Below are positions 41,463 to 51,021 of a DNA stretch of 64,000 nucleotides, in pieces. Numbering within the stretch: position 1 is the stretch's first letter; the number at the start of each line of letters is the position of its first letter. The DNA comes from DATFQE01 sp963739085. GTDB lineage: Bacteria > Actinomycetota > Thermoleophilia > Gaiellales > Gaiellaceae. Made by a program: the position numbers and the translations under genes. Where the stretch lies: assembly GCA_963739085.1 (NCBI GenBank), contig CAVTZA010000016.1:1-64000 (forward strand). Direction: 5' to 3'. The notes under the pieces were generated by a model. The model worked only from the letters and a program-made list of their open reading frames with translations. It ran no database searches and had not been told where the DNA came from.

Positions 41463-43262
41463 ATGCCGAAGCGCCTGCTGACCGTCGTAGTGCCGGTCTG
41501 CGCGCTCGGACTCGTGACGGTCTTTGCGGCAGCCGTCGCGTTCGTACTCGAGCCGCCCGACGCGACCGCGATGCTCGGGATCACCGCCTTATTGGCGGCC
41601 TCGACGCTTGCGAACCGCTTCCCCGTCCCCGTCGAGGGCGTGGACAGCGGCGGCGTCTCGCTGTCTTTCGTGTTCGGAGCCAGCGCACTCGTCCTGTTCG
41701 GCTGGGAGGCCGGCGTGCTCGTCGCGTTCGCCGCCCCCGCGATCATGCAGCTGCTCGAGCACCGCCCGCTCGTTCGCATCGCCTACAACGCGTGCTCCTT
41801 CGCGCTCGCAGCCGCGGCGGCGGCGCCGTTCGTCGCGCTCATCGGCGGGGAGAGCACGGGAACCGGCGCCGTCGTCGGCGCCGTCGCCGTCTCCGCCAGC
41901 GTCCAGTACGCCGTCAACCTCGCGCTCATGTCGGCGGTCGTTGCGCGCAGCACGCGCCGCCCGTTCCTCACGTTGATGCGCTCCAGCCTGCGCTGGACGA
42001 TCGTGGTCTTCGCGCTGATGGCCTCGGCCGCCGTCATGCTCGTCGTCCTGTGGCAACGGGCACCGCTCCTGTCGGCGGTGCTCGTGGGCCCGCTGCTCGC
42101 CATCGCGCTGTACCAGCGCTCGACCTACCACGCGCTCCGGGCCATGCGTCTCGCCCTCACCGACCCGCTCACGGGCCTCGGCAACCACCGCCACTTCCAC
42201 GACCGGCTCCAACGCGAGCTCGTCGAGGCGGAGGCAGCGGGAACGCCCTTCACGCTCTGCCTGCTGGACATCGACGACTTCAAACGGATCAACGACCTGT
42301 TCGGCCACCCGGAGGGCGATCGGCTGCTGGCCGAGCTCGCCTCGAAGCTCCGCCAGAACGGCGAGGCCTTTCGGCTCGGCGGCGACGAGTTCGCGCTGCT
42401 CCTGCCGGACCACGATCCGCAGGAGTCGCTCTCGGTCGCCGGCGCGATCGTCGATCGCATCGGCCGGCTCGAGCTCGACGTGGTCGGGTTGGTGACGGTC
42501 AGCGCCGGGATCGCGAGCTTCCCCGAGCAGGCGCTCGACCGGGACGAGCTGATCCGCCTCGCGGACAGCGCCCTCTACTGGGCCAAGGAGCACGGGCGCA
42601 ACCGCGTGCACGTCTACCGCCCCGACGTCGTCGAGCTCGCCGAGCTGCGTCGCCTCGCGCACGGGCCGGATCGCGCCGCCCGTTACCGTGCGGCAGCGAG
42701 CCTGGCCAAGGCCGTCGATCTCCGCGACACCTACACGGGCAGCCACTCGAGCCGTGTCGCCGACCTCGCAGCGCGGCTGGTGGAGCGCCTAGGGCTCGAC
42801 GAGGAGCAGGTCGAGCTCACGCGGCTCGCCGGCAGCCTGCACGACCTCGGCAAGCTTGCGATCCCCGAGGAGATCCTGCGCAAGCCCGGCCCCCTCACCG
42901 ACCCGGAGCGGCTCGTGCTCGAGCGCCATCCGCAGATCGGGTTCCGGATGCTCGAGAGCCTCGGCGTCGACGCCGTCGCCGAGTGGGTCCTGCACCACCA
43001 CGAGCGCTGGGACGGCACCGGCTATCCGGACCGGCTCGGCGGCCCGCGGATCCCGCTCGGAGCGCGAATCCTTTTCGTCGCCGACGCGTACGACGCGATG
43101 ACGTCCGACCGCGTCTACCGCTCGCGCCTGACGGCGGAGGCGGCGCTCGAGGAGCTGCAGCGCTGCGCCGGCACGCAATTCGATCCCGAGATCGTCCTGG
43201 CCCTCGCGGACGAGCTCGCGCTCACGCCGCCGGTCTTGACGGCCGACGCGCTCGCCTCCTAA
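41463..43262 (+). CDS. Membrane-bound diguanylate cyclase / HD-GYP phosphodiesterase fusion
   Basis: 599 aa. Seven or so N-terminal helices (residues 5-220) form a MASE-like sensor. A GGDEF domain follows (LTDPLTGLGNHRHFHDRLQ; intact active site RLGGDEFALLL), then an HD-GYP domain with HSSRVADLAARLVERLG, SLHDLGKLAIPEEILRK, HHERWDGTGYPDRLGG and FVADAYDAMTSDRVYR. Both catalytic sites look complete, so it may make and degrade c-di-GMP depending on the membrane sensor. It follows the leader and the 38-residue protein, and ATG 41463 has GGGGAGAGCC upstream. Confidence 0.93.
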   Translation: MPKRLLTVVVPVCALGLVTVFAAAVAFVLEPPDATAMLGITALLAASTLANRFPVPVEGVDSGGVSLSFVFGASALVLFGWEAGVLVAFAAPAIMQLLEHRPLVRIAYNACSFALAAAAAAPFVALIGGESTGTGAVVGAVAVSASVQYAVNLALMSAVVARSTRRPFLTLMRSSLRWTIVVFALMASAAVMLVVLWQRAPLLSAVLVGPLLAIALYQRSTYHALRAMRLALTDPLTGLGNHRHFHDRLQRELVEAEAAGTPFTLCLLDIDDFKRINDLFGHPEGDRLLAELASKLRQNGEAFRLGGDEFALLLPDHDPQESLSVAGAIVDRIGRLELDVVGLVTVSAGIASFPEQALDRDELIRLADSALYWAKEHGRNRVHVYRPDVVELAELRRLAHGPDRAARYRAAASLAKAVDLRDTYTGSHSSRVADLAARLVERLGLDEEQVELTRLAGSLHDLGKLAIPEEILRKPGPLTDPERLVLERHPQIGFRMLESLGVDAVAEWVLHHHERWDGTGYPDRLGGPRIPLGARILFVADAYDAMTSDRVYRSRLTAEAALEELQRCAGTQFDPEIVLALADELALTPPVLTADALAS

Positions 43263-43275
43263 GAAACCGCGCCCG

Positions 43276-44850
<1,575 letters not shown>

Positions 44851-44859
44851 GACCGGAGC

Positions 44860-45741
44860 CTAACCGGGCGGCTCGGGGCTCTGGAGCGCGATCTCGCCTA
44901 GGTAGAGCTGGTCCTGCGTGACGTCGTCCAGCGCCTCGACGAACGGCGCGTGACCCGGGGCCGAGATGTACGCGACGTAGCCCCAGCGCGTGCGGGGCAT
45001 GTTCACGAAGGCGAAGGCGCCGAACTCGTCGGCCACCGCCTTGACCGCGCCAGGCGGAGGATCGGTGTCGTTCGAGAGCAGCAACGCGGGCGTTGCGGGA
45101 GCGATCGAGATCGTCCCGCCCGGAACGGTGTCGAACCCGTCGGGGCCGAGCAGGAAGCCGGCCAGGCCCCACGTGCCCGGCGCCGTCGAGGCCGGGACGA
45201 GGAGACCTTCGTCCGACCCCATCACCGCGTCGGGCTCGATCCACTCGTCGAGGTAGTCGAAGCGCGGGAGTGTCCCGAAGGGCGACACGGGCTGTGGGTG
45301 AGCGACCCGTGGCGGCGGTTCCTCCGATCCCACGGTCTGCTCCGGGTGGACGTAGCCGTGCGCGGTTGCAACCGAGACGCAGCGTTCGTGCAGCGGCGTC
45401 CGTCGCCCGCGGGCGACCGTCGGCACGGTCTCGAACTCCTGCGGCCAGGGGCCGGAGGGCGTGGCCCAAACCCAGACGCACGCCTGGTCGGGCTCCCACT
45501 CGCCAACGAAGCGGAAGATCGTCAGCCACGCCGGATCGCCGCGGCTGTTGCTGCTCTCGAGCGTCTCGACGGGCTGGGCGCGCCGCAGGGTGTCGACGTA
45601 CGGCTCGGAGCGCTGCGGAAACGATGCGGCGGCCTCGCGTGACAGCGTCACCGCCTCGTCTCTGGTCAGCCCGGCATACGGCGTCTGTCCGGAGCCCACG
45701 CCGAGCACGAGGAGCGCGAACGCGATTGCAGCGAATCGCAC
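44860..45741 (-). CDS. Secreted protein of unknown function
   Basis: 293 aa. A cleavable signal peptide (MRFAAIAFALLVLGVGSGQT) is followed by an alpha/beta region rich in Trp and acidic residues (TIFRFVGEWEPDQACVWVWA) and a C-terminal beta-rich domain (GTWGLAGFLLGPDGFDTVPG). Two Cys near each other (QACVW...ERCVSV) may form a disulfide. It directly precedes the carboxyltransferase on the same strand with only nine bases between. No family recognised. Confidence 0.6.
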   Translation of the reverse strand: MRFAAIAFALLVLGVGSGQTPYAGLTRDEAVTLSREAAASFPQRSEPYVDTLRRAQPVETLESSNSRGDPAWLTIFRFVGEWEPDQACVWVWATPSGPWPQEFETVPTVARGRRTPLHERCVSVATAHGYVHPEQTVGSEEPPPRVAHPQPVSPFGTLPRFDYLDEWIEPDAVMGSDEGLLVPASTAPGTWGLAGFLLGPDGFDTVPGGTISIAPATPALLLSNDTDPPPGAVKAVADEFGAFAFVNMPRTRWGYVAYISAPGHAPFVEALDDVTQDQLYLGEIALQSPEPPG

Positions 45742-45776
45742 AACCCAAGGTTACGCCGTCCGTCTATGGTCGCTTC

Positions 45777-46736
45777 GTGGAGCCGCTCGACCGTTCGACG
45801 ATCTGGCCGTACGACGAGGCCGAGCCCGGCCGATTCTTCTACCAGCGGTACGGCTCGCCGACGGTCGCAGCGGCGGAGGCAGCCTTGGGAGAGCTCGAGG
45901 GCGGCGCGGCGCTGCTCTTCCCCTCCGGGGCCGGCGCCACGACCGCTCTGATGCTGACGCTGCTCGAGCCCGGGCAGACAGTCGCCCTCACGCGCGACGC
46001 CTACTACGGGACGGCAGTCACCCTCGAGCTCCTGGGGCGCTGGGGACTGCGCTACGTCGAGTTCGACCAGACCGGACCGCCGCCCGAGCACGCCGACCTC
46101 GTCCTCGTCGAGTCCCCGTCCAATCCGCTCCTGACGCTGCCCGACCTCGAGGCCGCGGCCGCCCACCCGGCGCCGGTCGTCGTCGACTCCACTGCCTCGA
46201 CCCCCGTCTACCTCAGGCCGCTGGAGCACGGAGCCGACTTCGCCCTGCACAGCGCGACGAAGTACCTCGGCGGGCACCACGACGTCCTGCTCGGCGCCGT
46301 CGTGTGCCGGCGCGAGGAGGACGCCGAGCGGCTGCTGTCGGTCCGCGGACGGCTGGGGATCGTGGCCGCGCCCGACCCGGCCTGGCTGCTGCTGCGCAGC
46401 CTCAAGACGCTGCGCGTCCGCATGGAGCGGCACACCGAGAACGCCACCGAGCTGGCCCGCCGGCTCGAGGGGCACGAGGCCGTCGAGACCGTTCGGTACC
46501 CCGGGTTCGGCGGGCTGATGTCGTTCGACGTGGCCGGCGGCGCCGATGCGGCGCGCGCGGTCGAGAAACGCGTGCGGCTGATCGAGAACGCCACCTCGCT
46601 CGGCGGCGCGACGACGACGCTCGAGACCCGGACGCGCTGGGAGGGCGACCGTGTGCCGCCCGGCCTCGTCCGGCTGAGCGTCGGGCTCGAGGACGTCGAC
46701 GAGCTCTGGGACGACCTAGCCCGCGCGCTGGCGTAG
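45777..46736 (+). CDS. Cys/Met-metabolism PLP enzyme (cystathionine gamma-synthase/lyase fold), short form
   Basis: 319 aa, shorter than the usual 380-400. The family features are FYQRYGSPTVAAAEAALGEL, LFPSGAGATTALMLTLL, VESPSNPLLTLPDLEA, VVVDSTASTPVYLRP, and PLP Lys in LHSATKYLGGHHDVLLG; the end has HTENATELARRLEGH, and SLGGATTTLETR with the substrate Arg. The N-terminal tetramer-forming arm is reduced. The exact reaction (synthase, lyase or methionine gamma-lyase-like) is not determined. GTG 45777 follows TATGGT by six bases. It overlaps the convergent hydrolase by 21 bases. Confidence 0.82.
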   Translation: MEPLDRSTIWPYDEAEPGRFFYQRYGSPTVAAAEAALGELEGGAALLFPSGAGATTALMLTLLEPGQTVALTRDAYYGTAVTLELLGRWGLRYVEFDQTGPPPEHADLVLVESPSNPLLTLPDLEAAAAHPAPVVVDSTASTPVYLRPLEHGADFALHSATKYLGGHHDVLLGAVVCRREEDAERLLSVRGRLGIVAAPDPAWLLLRSLKTLRVRMERHTENATELARRLEGHEAVETVRYPGFGGLMSFDVAGGADAARAVEKRVRLIENATSLGGATTTLETRTRWEGDRVPPGLVRLSVGLEDVDELWDDLARALA

Positions 46737-47525
46737 GAACTCGAGCGCCAGCTCGCGGAACTCGTCCGGACGCTCCAGCGGGATCGTGTGCGCGGTGTCC
46801 TCCAGGACGACCTTGCGAGCGTTCGGAAGCTCGCGCTCGAGCCGGTCGCCGATCTCGAGGAAATCGGGCGCGTCCGCGTCGCCGACGACGACCAGCGTCG
46901 GTTGGGACAGCTCGCCGAGCCGGAGGTCGATCGGATCCTCGGGCCCGGGCGGCTGCTGGGCCTCGTAGGCCGGCACCTGGATCTCGAAGGCGCGGCGCTG
47001 CATCTCGCGGACTCGTGCCCGCACCGACTCGCGAGCCGGGTCAGGCCCGCGGTCGGGGCCGTCGACCCAGAATTTGACGTTGAGCTCGGTCGCGCCGTCG
47101 ATGTCGCCCGCATCGAGCATGCGCTCCTCCTCGTCGCCGAACTCCTGGACGGCCTGCGACCACTCGTGCTCGCGGAGGCCCGTCGAGACGAGCAGCAGCT
47201 TCGTCACCCGCTCGGGAGCGACCGACGCCGTGTCGAGCGTGACCCGTCCGCCGTAGGAGACGCCGACCAGGGCGGCTCGGTCGATCCCAACGTGGTCGAG
47301 CAGGCCGAGCAAGTCCTTCGCCTGCGAGAAGGGCCCCGGCGGGATCGTCGACTCGCCGTAGCCGCGAAGGTCGTAGCGGAGCACCGTGAACTCGGCGGCG
47401 AGGACCGGCACGAGCTCGTCCCACATGCGCAGGTCGCAGACGCCCTCGTGCACGAGGACGACCGCCGGGCCGTCGCCCGTCAGCTCGTAGTTCAGCTCGG
47501 CGCCGTTGATCAGTGCGCGTGGCAC
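46716..47525 (-). CDS. Alpha/beta-hydrolase
   Basis: 269 aa. The nucleophile elbow is GVSYGGRVTL (GxSxG), the oxyanion region AVVLVHEGVCDLRMWDELVP, and the acid and catalytic His lie in VVGDADAPDF and DTAHTIPLERPDEF. The set Ser-Asp-His is complete. It belongs to the epoxide hydrolase/3-oxoadipate enol-lactonase-like group, substrate unknown. Located in a minus-strand run with aldo/keto reductase and transporter genes; 10 bases to the next gene. Confidence 0.85.
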   Translation of the reverse strand: MPRALINGAELNYELTGDGPAVVLVHEGVCDLRMWDELVPVLAAEFTVLRYDLRGYGESTIPPGPFSQAKDLLGLLDHVGIDRAALVGVSYGGRVTLDTASVAPERVTKLLLVSTGLREHEWSQAVQEFGDEEERMLDAGDIDGATELNVKFWVDGPDRGPDPARESVRARVREMQRRAFEIQVPAYEAQQPPGPEDPIDLRLGELSQPTLVVVGDADAPDFLEIGDRLERELPNARKVVLEDTAHTIPLERPDEFRELALEFLRQRAG

Positions 47526-47535
47526 GGCGACATCA

Positions 47536-48513
47536 TCACTCGTGACCGAGGACGGGGTGCGGTTGGTACGGCTCCTCGAGCCGTTCGACCTCGTCTTGCG
47601 AGAGCGTCAGCTCGGCCGCGGCGAGCGCATCCTCGAGGTGGGAGAGCTTGCTCGTGCCGACGATCGGCGCCGTCACCCCGGGCTTCTGCAGCAGCCACGC
47701 GAGCGCGACCTGCGCCGGAGAGACGCCTCGCTCGGAGGCGACCTCGGCCACCCGGTCGATGACCTCGTCGTCCCCGTGCCGGCCGTAGAGGCGCTCCGCG
47801 AATGGATCGGTCTCGGCGCGGGTCGTGCTGTCGGCGTCCCTCGGGCGGGTGAGCCGTCCGCGCGCGAGCGGGCTCCAGGGCAGGACGCCGACACCCTGGT
47901 CGATGCACTGCGGGATCATCTCGCGCTCTTCCTCGCGGTAGAGGAGGTTGTAGTGGTTCTGCATCGAGACGAACTCGGTCAGGCCGCGGCGCTCGGCGGC
48001 GCGCTGCGCCTTGGCGAACTGCCAGGCGTACATGCTGCTCGCGCCGATGTACCGCGCCTTCCCCGCGCGCACGACGTCGTTCAGCGCGTCCATCGTCTCC
48101 TCGATCGGCGTGTCCGGATCCCAGCGATGGATCTGGTAGAGGTCGACGTAGTCCAGCCCGAGCCGCGTCAGCGACGCGTCGATGGCAGAGAGGACGTGCT
48201 TGCGCGAGAGGCCGCGACCGGTCGGGCCGGGCGTCATCTGGAAGCGCACCTTGGTCGCGACGACCAGCTCGTCGCGCGAGAGGAACTTGGGCAGCAGGCG
48301 GCCCGTCACGATCTCGCTCCCGCCCTGCGAGTACGCGTCCGCGGTGTCGAAGAAGGTGACGCCGCCCTCCACGGCGGCGCGGACGATCGGCTCGGCGGCC
48401 TCCTCGTCGAGCATCCACGGACGACCCGGCGTCCCGCTGTAGAAGCTCATCATCCCCAGGCAGACGCGGGAGACGAAGAGCCCCGTGTTGCCGAGGCGGA
48501 CCTGCTCCATCAC
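47536..48513 (-). CDS. Aldo/keto reductase
   Basis: 325 aa (beta/alpha)8 barrel. The catalytic tetrad: Asp and Tyr in FFDTADAYSQGGSE, Lys in VVATKVRFQM, and His in YQIHRWDPD. NADPH-binding end: PIVGTSKLSHLEDAL. It belongs to the YajO/AKR11-like group; substrate unknown. It lies between the hydrolase and the EamA-type transporter on one strand. Confidence 0.88.
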   Translation of the reverse strand: MMEQVRLGNTGLFVSRVCLGMMSFYSGTPGRPWMLDEEAAEPIVRAAVEGGVTFFDTADAYSQGGSEIVTGRLLPKFLSRDELVVATKVRFQMTPGPTGRGLSRKHVLSAIDASLTRLGLDYVDLYQIHRWDPDTPIEETMDALNDVVRAGKARYIGASSMYAWQFAKAQRAAERRGLTEFVSMQNHYNLLYREEEREMIPQCIDQGVGVLPWSPLARGRLTRPRDADSTTRAETDPFAERLYGRHGDDEVIDRVAEVASERGVSPAQVALAWLLQKPGVTAPIVGTSKLSHLEDALAAAELTLSQDEVERLEEPYQPHPVLGHE

Positions 48514-48519
48514 TCGACC

Positions 48520-49371
48520 CTAGCCGGGGGTCTCCTGTTCGCGCCGCAGTGCCATCGCCGCAACGACCAGGGCGACTCCCGCGACCTCGGGCGCTGTCGG
48601 TACCTGCGCGAGGACGAGCAGACCGACCACCGTCGCCGTCGCCGGCAGCAGCGAGACCATCAGCGAGTAGCCGGCTCGGCTCAGGCGCGCCATTGCCAGC
48701 TGGTCGAACACGTACGGGATGACGGACGAGGCAAGGCCGACCCCGATGCCGGCGAGGAGCGCAACGGGGTCGACGAGGGCAGGCGCCGCGCTCGCGAGCC
48801 CGATCGGCGTGGCGACGACCAATGCGACGAGCATCGCCGCGGCGAGCCCGTCGATCGCGCTCGTGCGCGCGACGCGATGGGCCAGGACGATGTACGCGGC
48901 GAACAGGGCGGCGTTCGCGAAGGCGAAGGCGACGCCGACCGGCTCGCCCTCCAACCGGACGTCGACGAGCGCGTAGACGCCGGCGACGGCGAGTAGGAGG
49001 GCCGCGAGGTTCCGCAGCGAGCGGACACCGAGCGCCGCCAGGAGGATCACGGGCAGGAACTCGATCGCGGCGACCGTTCCGAGCGGGAGTCGGTCGATCG
49101 CGATGTAGAAGCAGGCGTTCATGACCGCGAGCACGGCGCCGAGCGCGACCACGAGCCTCGAGCGCAGCGCCGGCCAGGGACGGCGCCAGAGCGCGAAGAC
49201 CGCGCCGGCGCTGGCGACGCGCAGCCACGCGACGCCGAGCGGCTCGACGCGCACGAACAGGAGCACCGCGAACGAGGGCCCCAGGTAGTGGAAGACCGCG
49301 CTGACGACGAAGTACGCCGCCGGCGGGGTGGTCGCCATTCGCTGCGTCGCTATCGAGGCCGTTCTCGTCAC
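48520..49371 (-). CDS. EamA/DMT-superfamily transporter
   Basis: 283 aa with about ten membrane helices in two homologous EamA repeats (VVSAVFHYLGPSFAVLLFVR early; SSVIPYVFDQLAMARLSRAG in the second). The family exports amino acids or small metabolites. It is divergent from the Lrp-type regulator (64 bases between), the classic arrangement for an Lrp-controlled amino-acid exporter. Substrate unknown. Confidence 0.85.
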   Translation of the reverse strand: MTRTASIATQRMATTPPAAYFVVSAVFHYLGPSFAVLLFVRVEPLGVAWLRVASAGAVFALWRRPWPALRSRLVVALGAVLAVMNACFYIAIDRLPLGTVAAIEFLPVILLAALGVRSLRNLAALLLAVAGVYALVDVRLEGEPVGVAFAFANAALFAAYIVLAHRVARTSAIDGLAAAMLVALVVATPIGLASAAPALVDPVALLAGIGVGLASSVIPYVFDQLAMARLSRAGYSLMVSLLPATATVVGLLVLAQVPTAPEVAGVALVVAAMALRREQETPG

Positions 49372-49435
49372 TCACGACATGGTGCGGCCGGACCTGCGAT
49401 GATGGAATGCCAAATCGACGGAGATTCGAGGCAAG

Positions 49436-49936
49436 ATGGCCGGGATAGCACGGACTCGCGACGCAGCAGCCTTCGAAGCGAAGCTTCTCGACGAGGTGAA
49501 CCTACGAATCCTGAAGGAGCTGGAGGAGAACGGCCGTCTCGGCATGGCCGAGCTCGGACGCCGCCTCTCGATGTCTCCGCCAGCCGTCGCCGAACGCGTC
49601 CAGCGGCTCGAGCGGGCCGGGATCATCGCCGGCTATCGCGCGGAGATCGATCCCCGAGCCCTCGGGTTTCCGGTCTCGGCGATCGTCCGCATCCGGCCGG
49701 CGCCAGGGCAGCTGCAGCGGATCCCCGAGGTGGCGCGCGAGACGCCCGAGGTGGCGGAGTGCTACCGGATCACCGGCGAGGACTGCTACCTGATGCGGCT
49801 CCACCTCCGCGCGATCGACGACCTCGAGGACGTGCTCGACCTGTTCACGCCGTACGGCCAGACGACGACTTCGATCATCCACTCGGCGCCGGTGCCGCGC
49901 CGCGGGCCGCCGTTGGAGCCGACGCCTGACTGGTGA
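49436..49936 (+). CDS. Lrp/AsnC-family transcriptional regulator
   Basis: 166 aa. The N-terminal helix-turn-helix is ILKELEENGRLGMAELGRRL with SPPAVAERVQRLERAGII; the C-terminal RAM ligand-binding domain has VRIRPAPGQLQRIPEVARE and ECYRITGEDCYLMRLHL. ATG 49436 is chosen because the frame starts there. It probably regulates the divergent EamA transporter in response to an amino acid. Confidence 0.9.
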   Translation: MAGIARTRDAAAFEAKLLDEVNLRILKELEENGRLGMAELGRRLSMSPPAVAERVQRLERAGIIAGYRAEIDPRALGFPVSAIVRIRPAPGQLQRIPEVARETPEVAECYRITGEDCYLMRLHLRAIDDLEDVLDLFTPYGQTTTSIIHSAPVPRRGPPLEPTPDW

Positions 49937-49991
49937 AAACGCCGGTCGCCTCGCTTGTCGCGTCAATGGGCGCGTACTAGTGTCGTGATCG

Positions 49992-50882
49992 ATGCACCGC
50001 CGCACTCGGAAGACGCGGCTGTCCGGCGGCGCGTCTCCGGCAACTCCCGAACATGCTGACCGGATGGGGCAGGCGGCAGCCGTGCTCGCACTGCAGCGGA
50101 GCGCGGGCAATCGCGCCGTCGTCGACATCCTCGCGCGCCAGCCGGAGACCAAGACGAAGCCGAAGGTCGTCACGGTCGAGGGAGAGCGTGTCGAGGTCGC
50201 GTCCGACGCGGAGGCGAAGGACGCCGAGCGGATCCTGAAGCTGCTCAAGGACACGTACGGAGTTGCCTTCGACTCGCTGGCGTCTCGGAACGCGGTCCGG
50301 AAGGACAAGACCGAGCGGGGCGTGTCCAAGGATGACGTGGAGAAGATCGACGTCGTGCCGTGGACCTATCTGGACCTGAAGGACCTCGAAGTGGGCTTCA
50401 AGCACTACGCGCCGCTCCTCGGCAAGGCGCGCACGAAGTCCAAGCGTCGAGCCACGCCTCAGGAGGTCACCCGAATGGGCCGCCTGAGCCACTACCTCGA
50501 CAACCCCGAAGGGCAGTACCTGCACGAGTACGGCACGATCGCGATCTTCAAGGACCACCCCCGCGCCATTCCGGATCCCGACGAGTTCACCGCCGTGCAC
50601 GAGATCGCGCATGCCGTCTTCGGGGCCCTCGTCGAGGACTTCCGGAAGAAGATCGGCTACTGGACCCGCTCGACCGACACCCGCAAGGACGGCTCGTCGG
50701 AGGCGCCTCCGACGCCGTACGGCGACAAGAACCCGGACGAGGACCTGGCCGAGTCCGTCGCGCTCTACTTCACCGCGCCCGATGTCCTGAGAAAGGGCAG
50801 CCCCGTGAAGAAGCGTGGCCAGGTCGGCAACGCGTGCCCGAAACGGTTCGCCTGGATCGAGAAGGAGGTCAAATCGTGGTAG
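49992..50882 (+). CDS. Putative zinc metalloprotease with eCIS-associated N-terminal motif
   Basis: 296 aa. The N-terminus is basic and disordered (MHRRTRKTRLSGGASPATPE), followed by LALQRSAGNRAVVDILARQPE. The LQR-x-A-G-N-x-A motif is typical of DUF4157-type proteins linked to extracellular contractile injection systems. The C-terminal half has the zinc motif HEIAH in FTAVHEIAHAVFGALVEDF and a following NPDEDLAESVALYF that could supply the third ligand (gluzincin-like, as in anthrax lethal factor). No signal peptide and no injection-system genes are nearby. Accessory composition and a tRNA just downstream suggest horizontal acquisition. Confidence 0.65.
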   Translation: MHRRTRKTRLSGGASPATPEHADRMGQAAAVLALQRSAGNRAVVDILARQPETKTKPKVVTVEGERVEVASDAEAKDAERILKLLKDTYGVAFDSLASRNAVRKDKTERGVSKDDVEKIDVVPWTYLDLKDLEVGFKHYAPLLGKARTKSKRRATPQEVTRMGRLSHYLDNPEGQYLHEYGTIAIFKDHPRAIPDPDEFTAVHEIAHAVFGALVEDFRKKIGYWTRSTDTRKDGSSEAPPTPYGDKNPDEDLAESVALYFTAPDVLRKGSPVKKRGQVGNACPKRFAWIEKEVKSW

Positions 50883-50918
50883 CCGACGCGCTGCGGGCAG
50901 CAAACGCTGACGGCGAAG

Positions 50919-50991
50919 AGCCGGAGGTCGGATTCGAACCGACGGCCTGCTGATTACAAAGCGCTGCTCTGACCAGCTGAGCTACTCCGGC
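50919..50991 (-). tRNA. tRNA-Thr (anticodon TGT), anticodon stem unpaired
   Basis: The acceptor (GCCGGAG/CTCCGGC), D-stem (GCTC/GAGC) and T-arm (GTCGG-TTCGAAT-CCGAC) are all perfect. The loop TTTGTAA gives anticodon TGT. The anticodon arm is one base short and its two strands (GCGCT versus TCAGC) do not pair; they look like halves of two common stems (GCGCT/AGCGC and GCTGA/TCAGC). It may be a pseudo-tRNA, an assembly chimera or an error. Confidence 0.75.
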
Positions 50992-51021
50992 CCGAAGCGC
51001 TCAGGGTACTGCAGAAACGCG

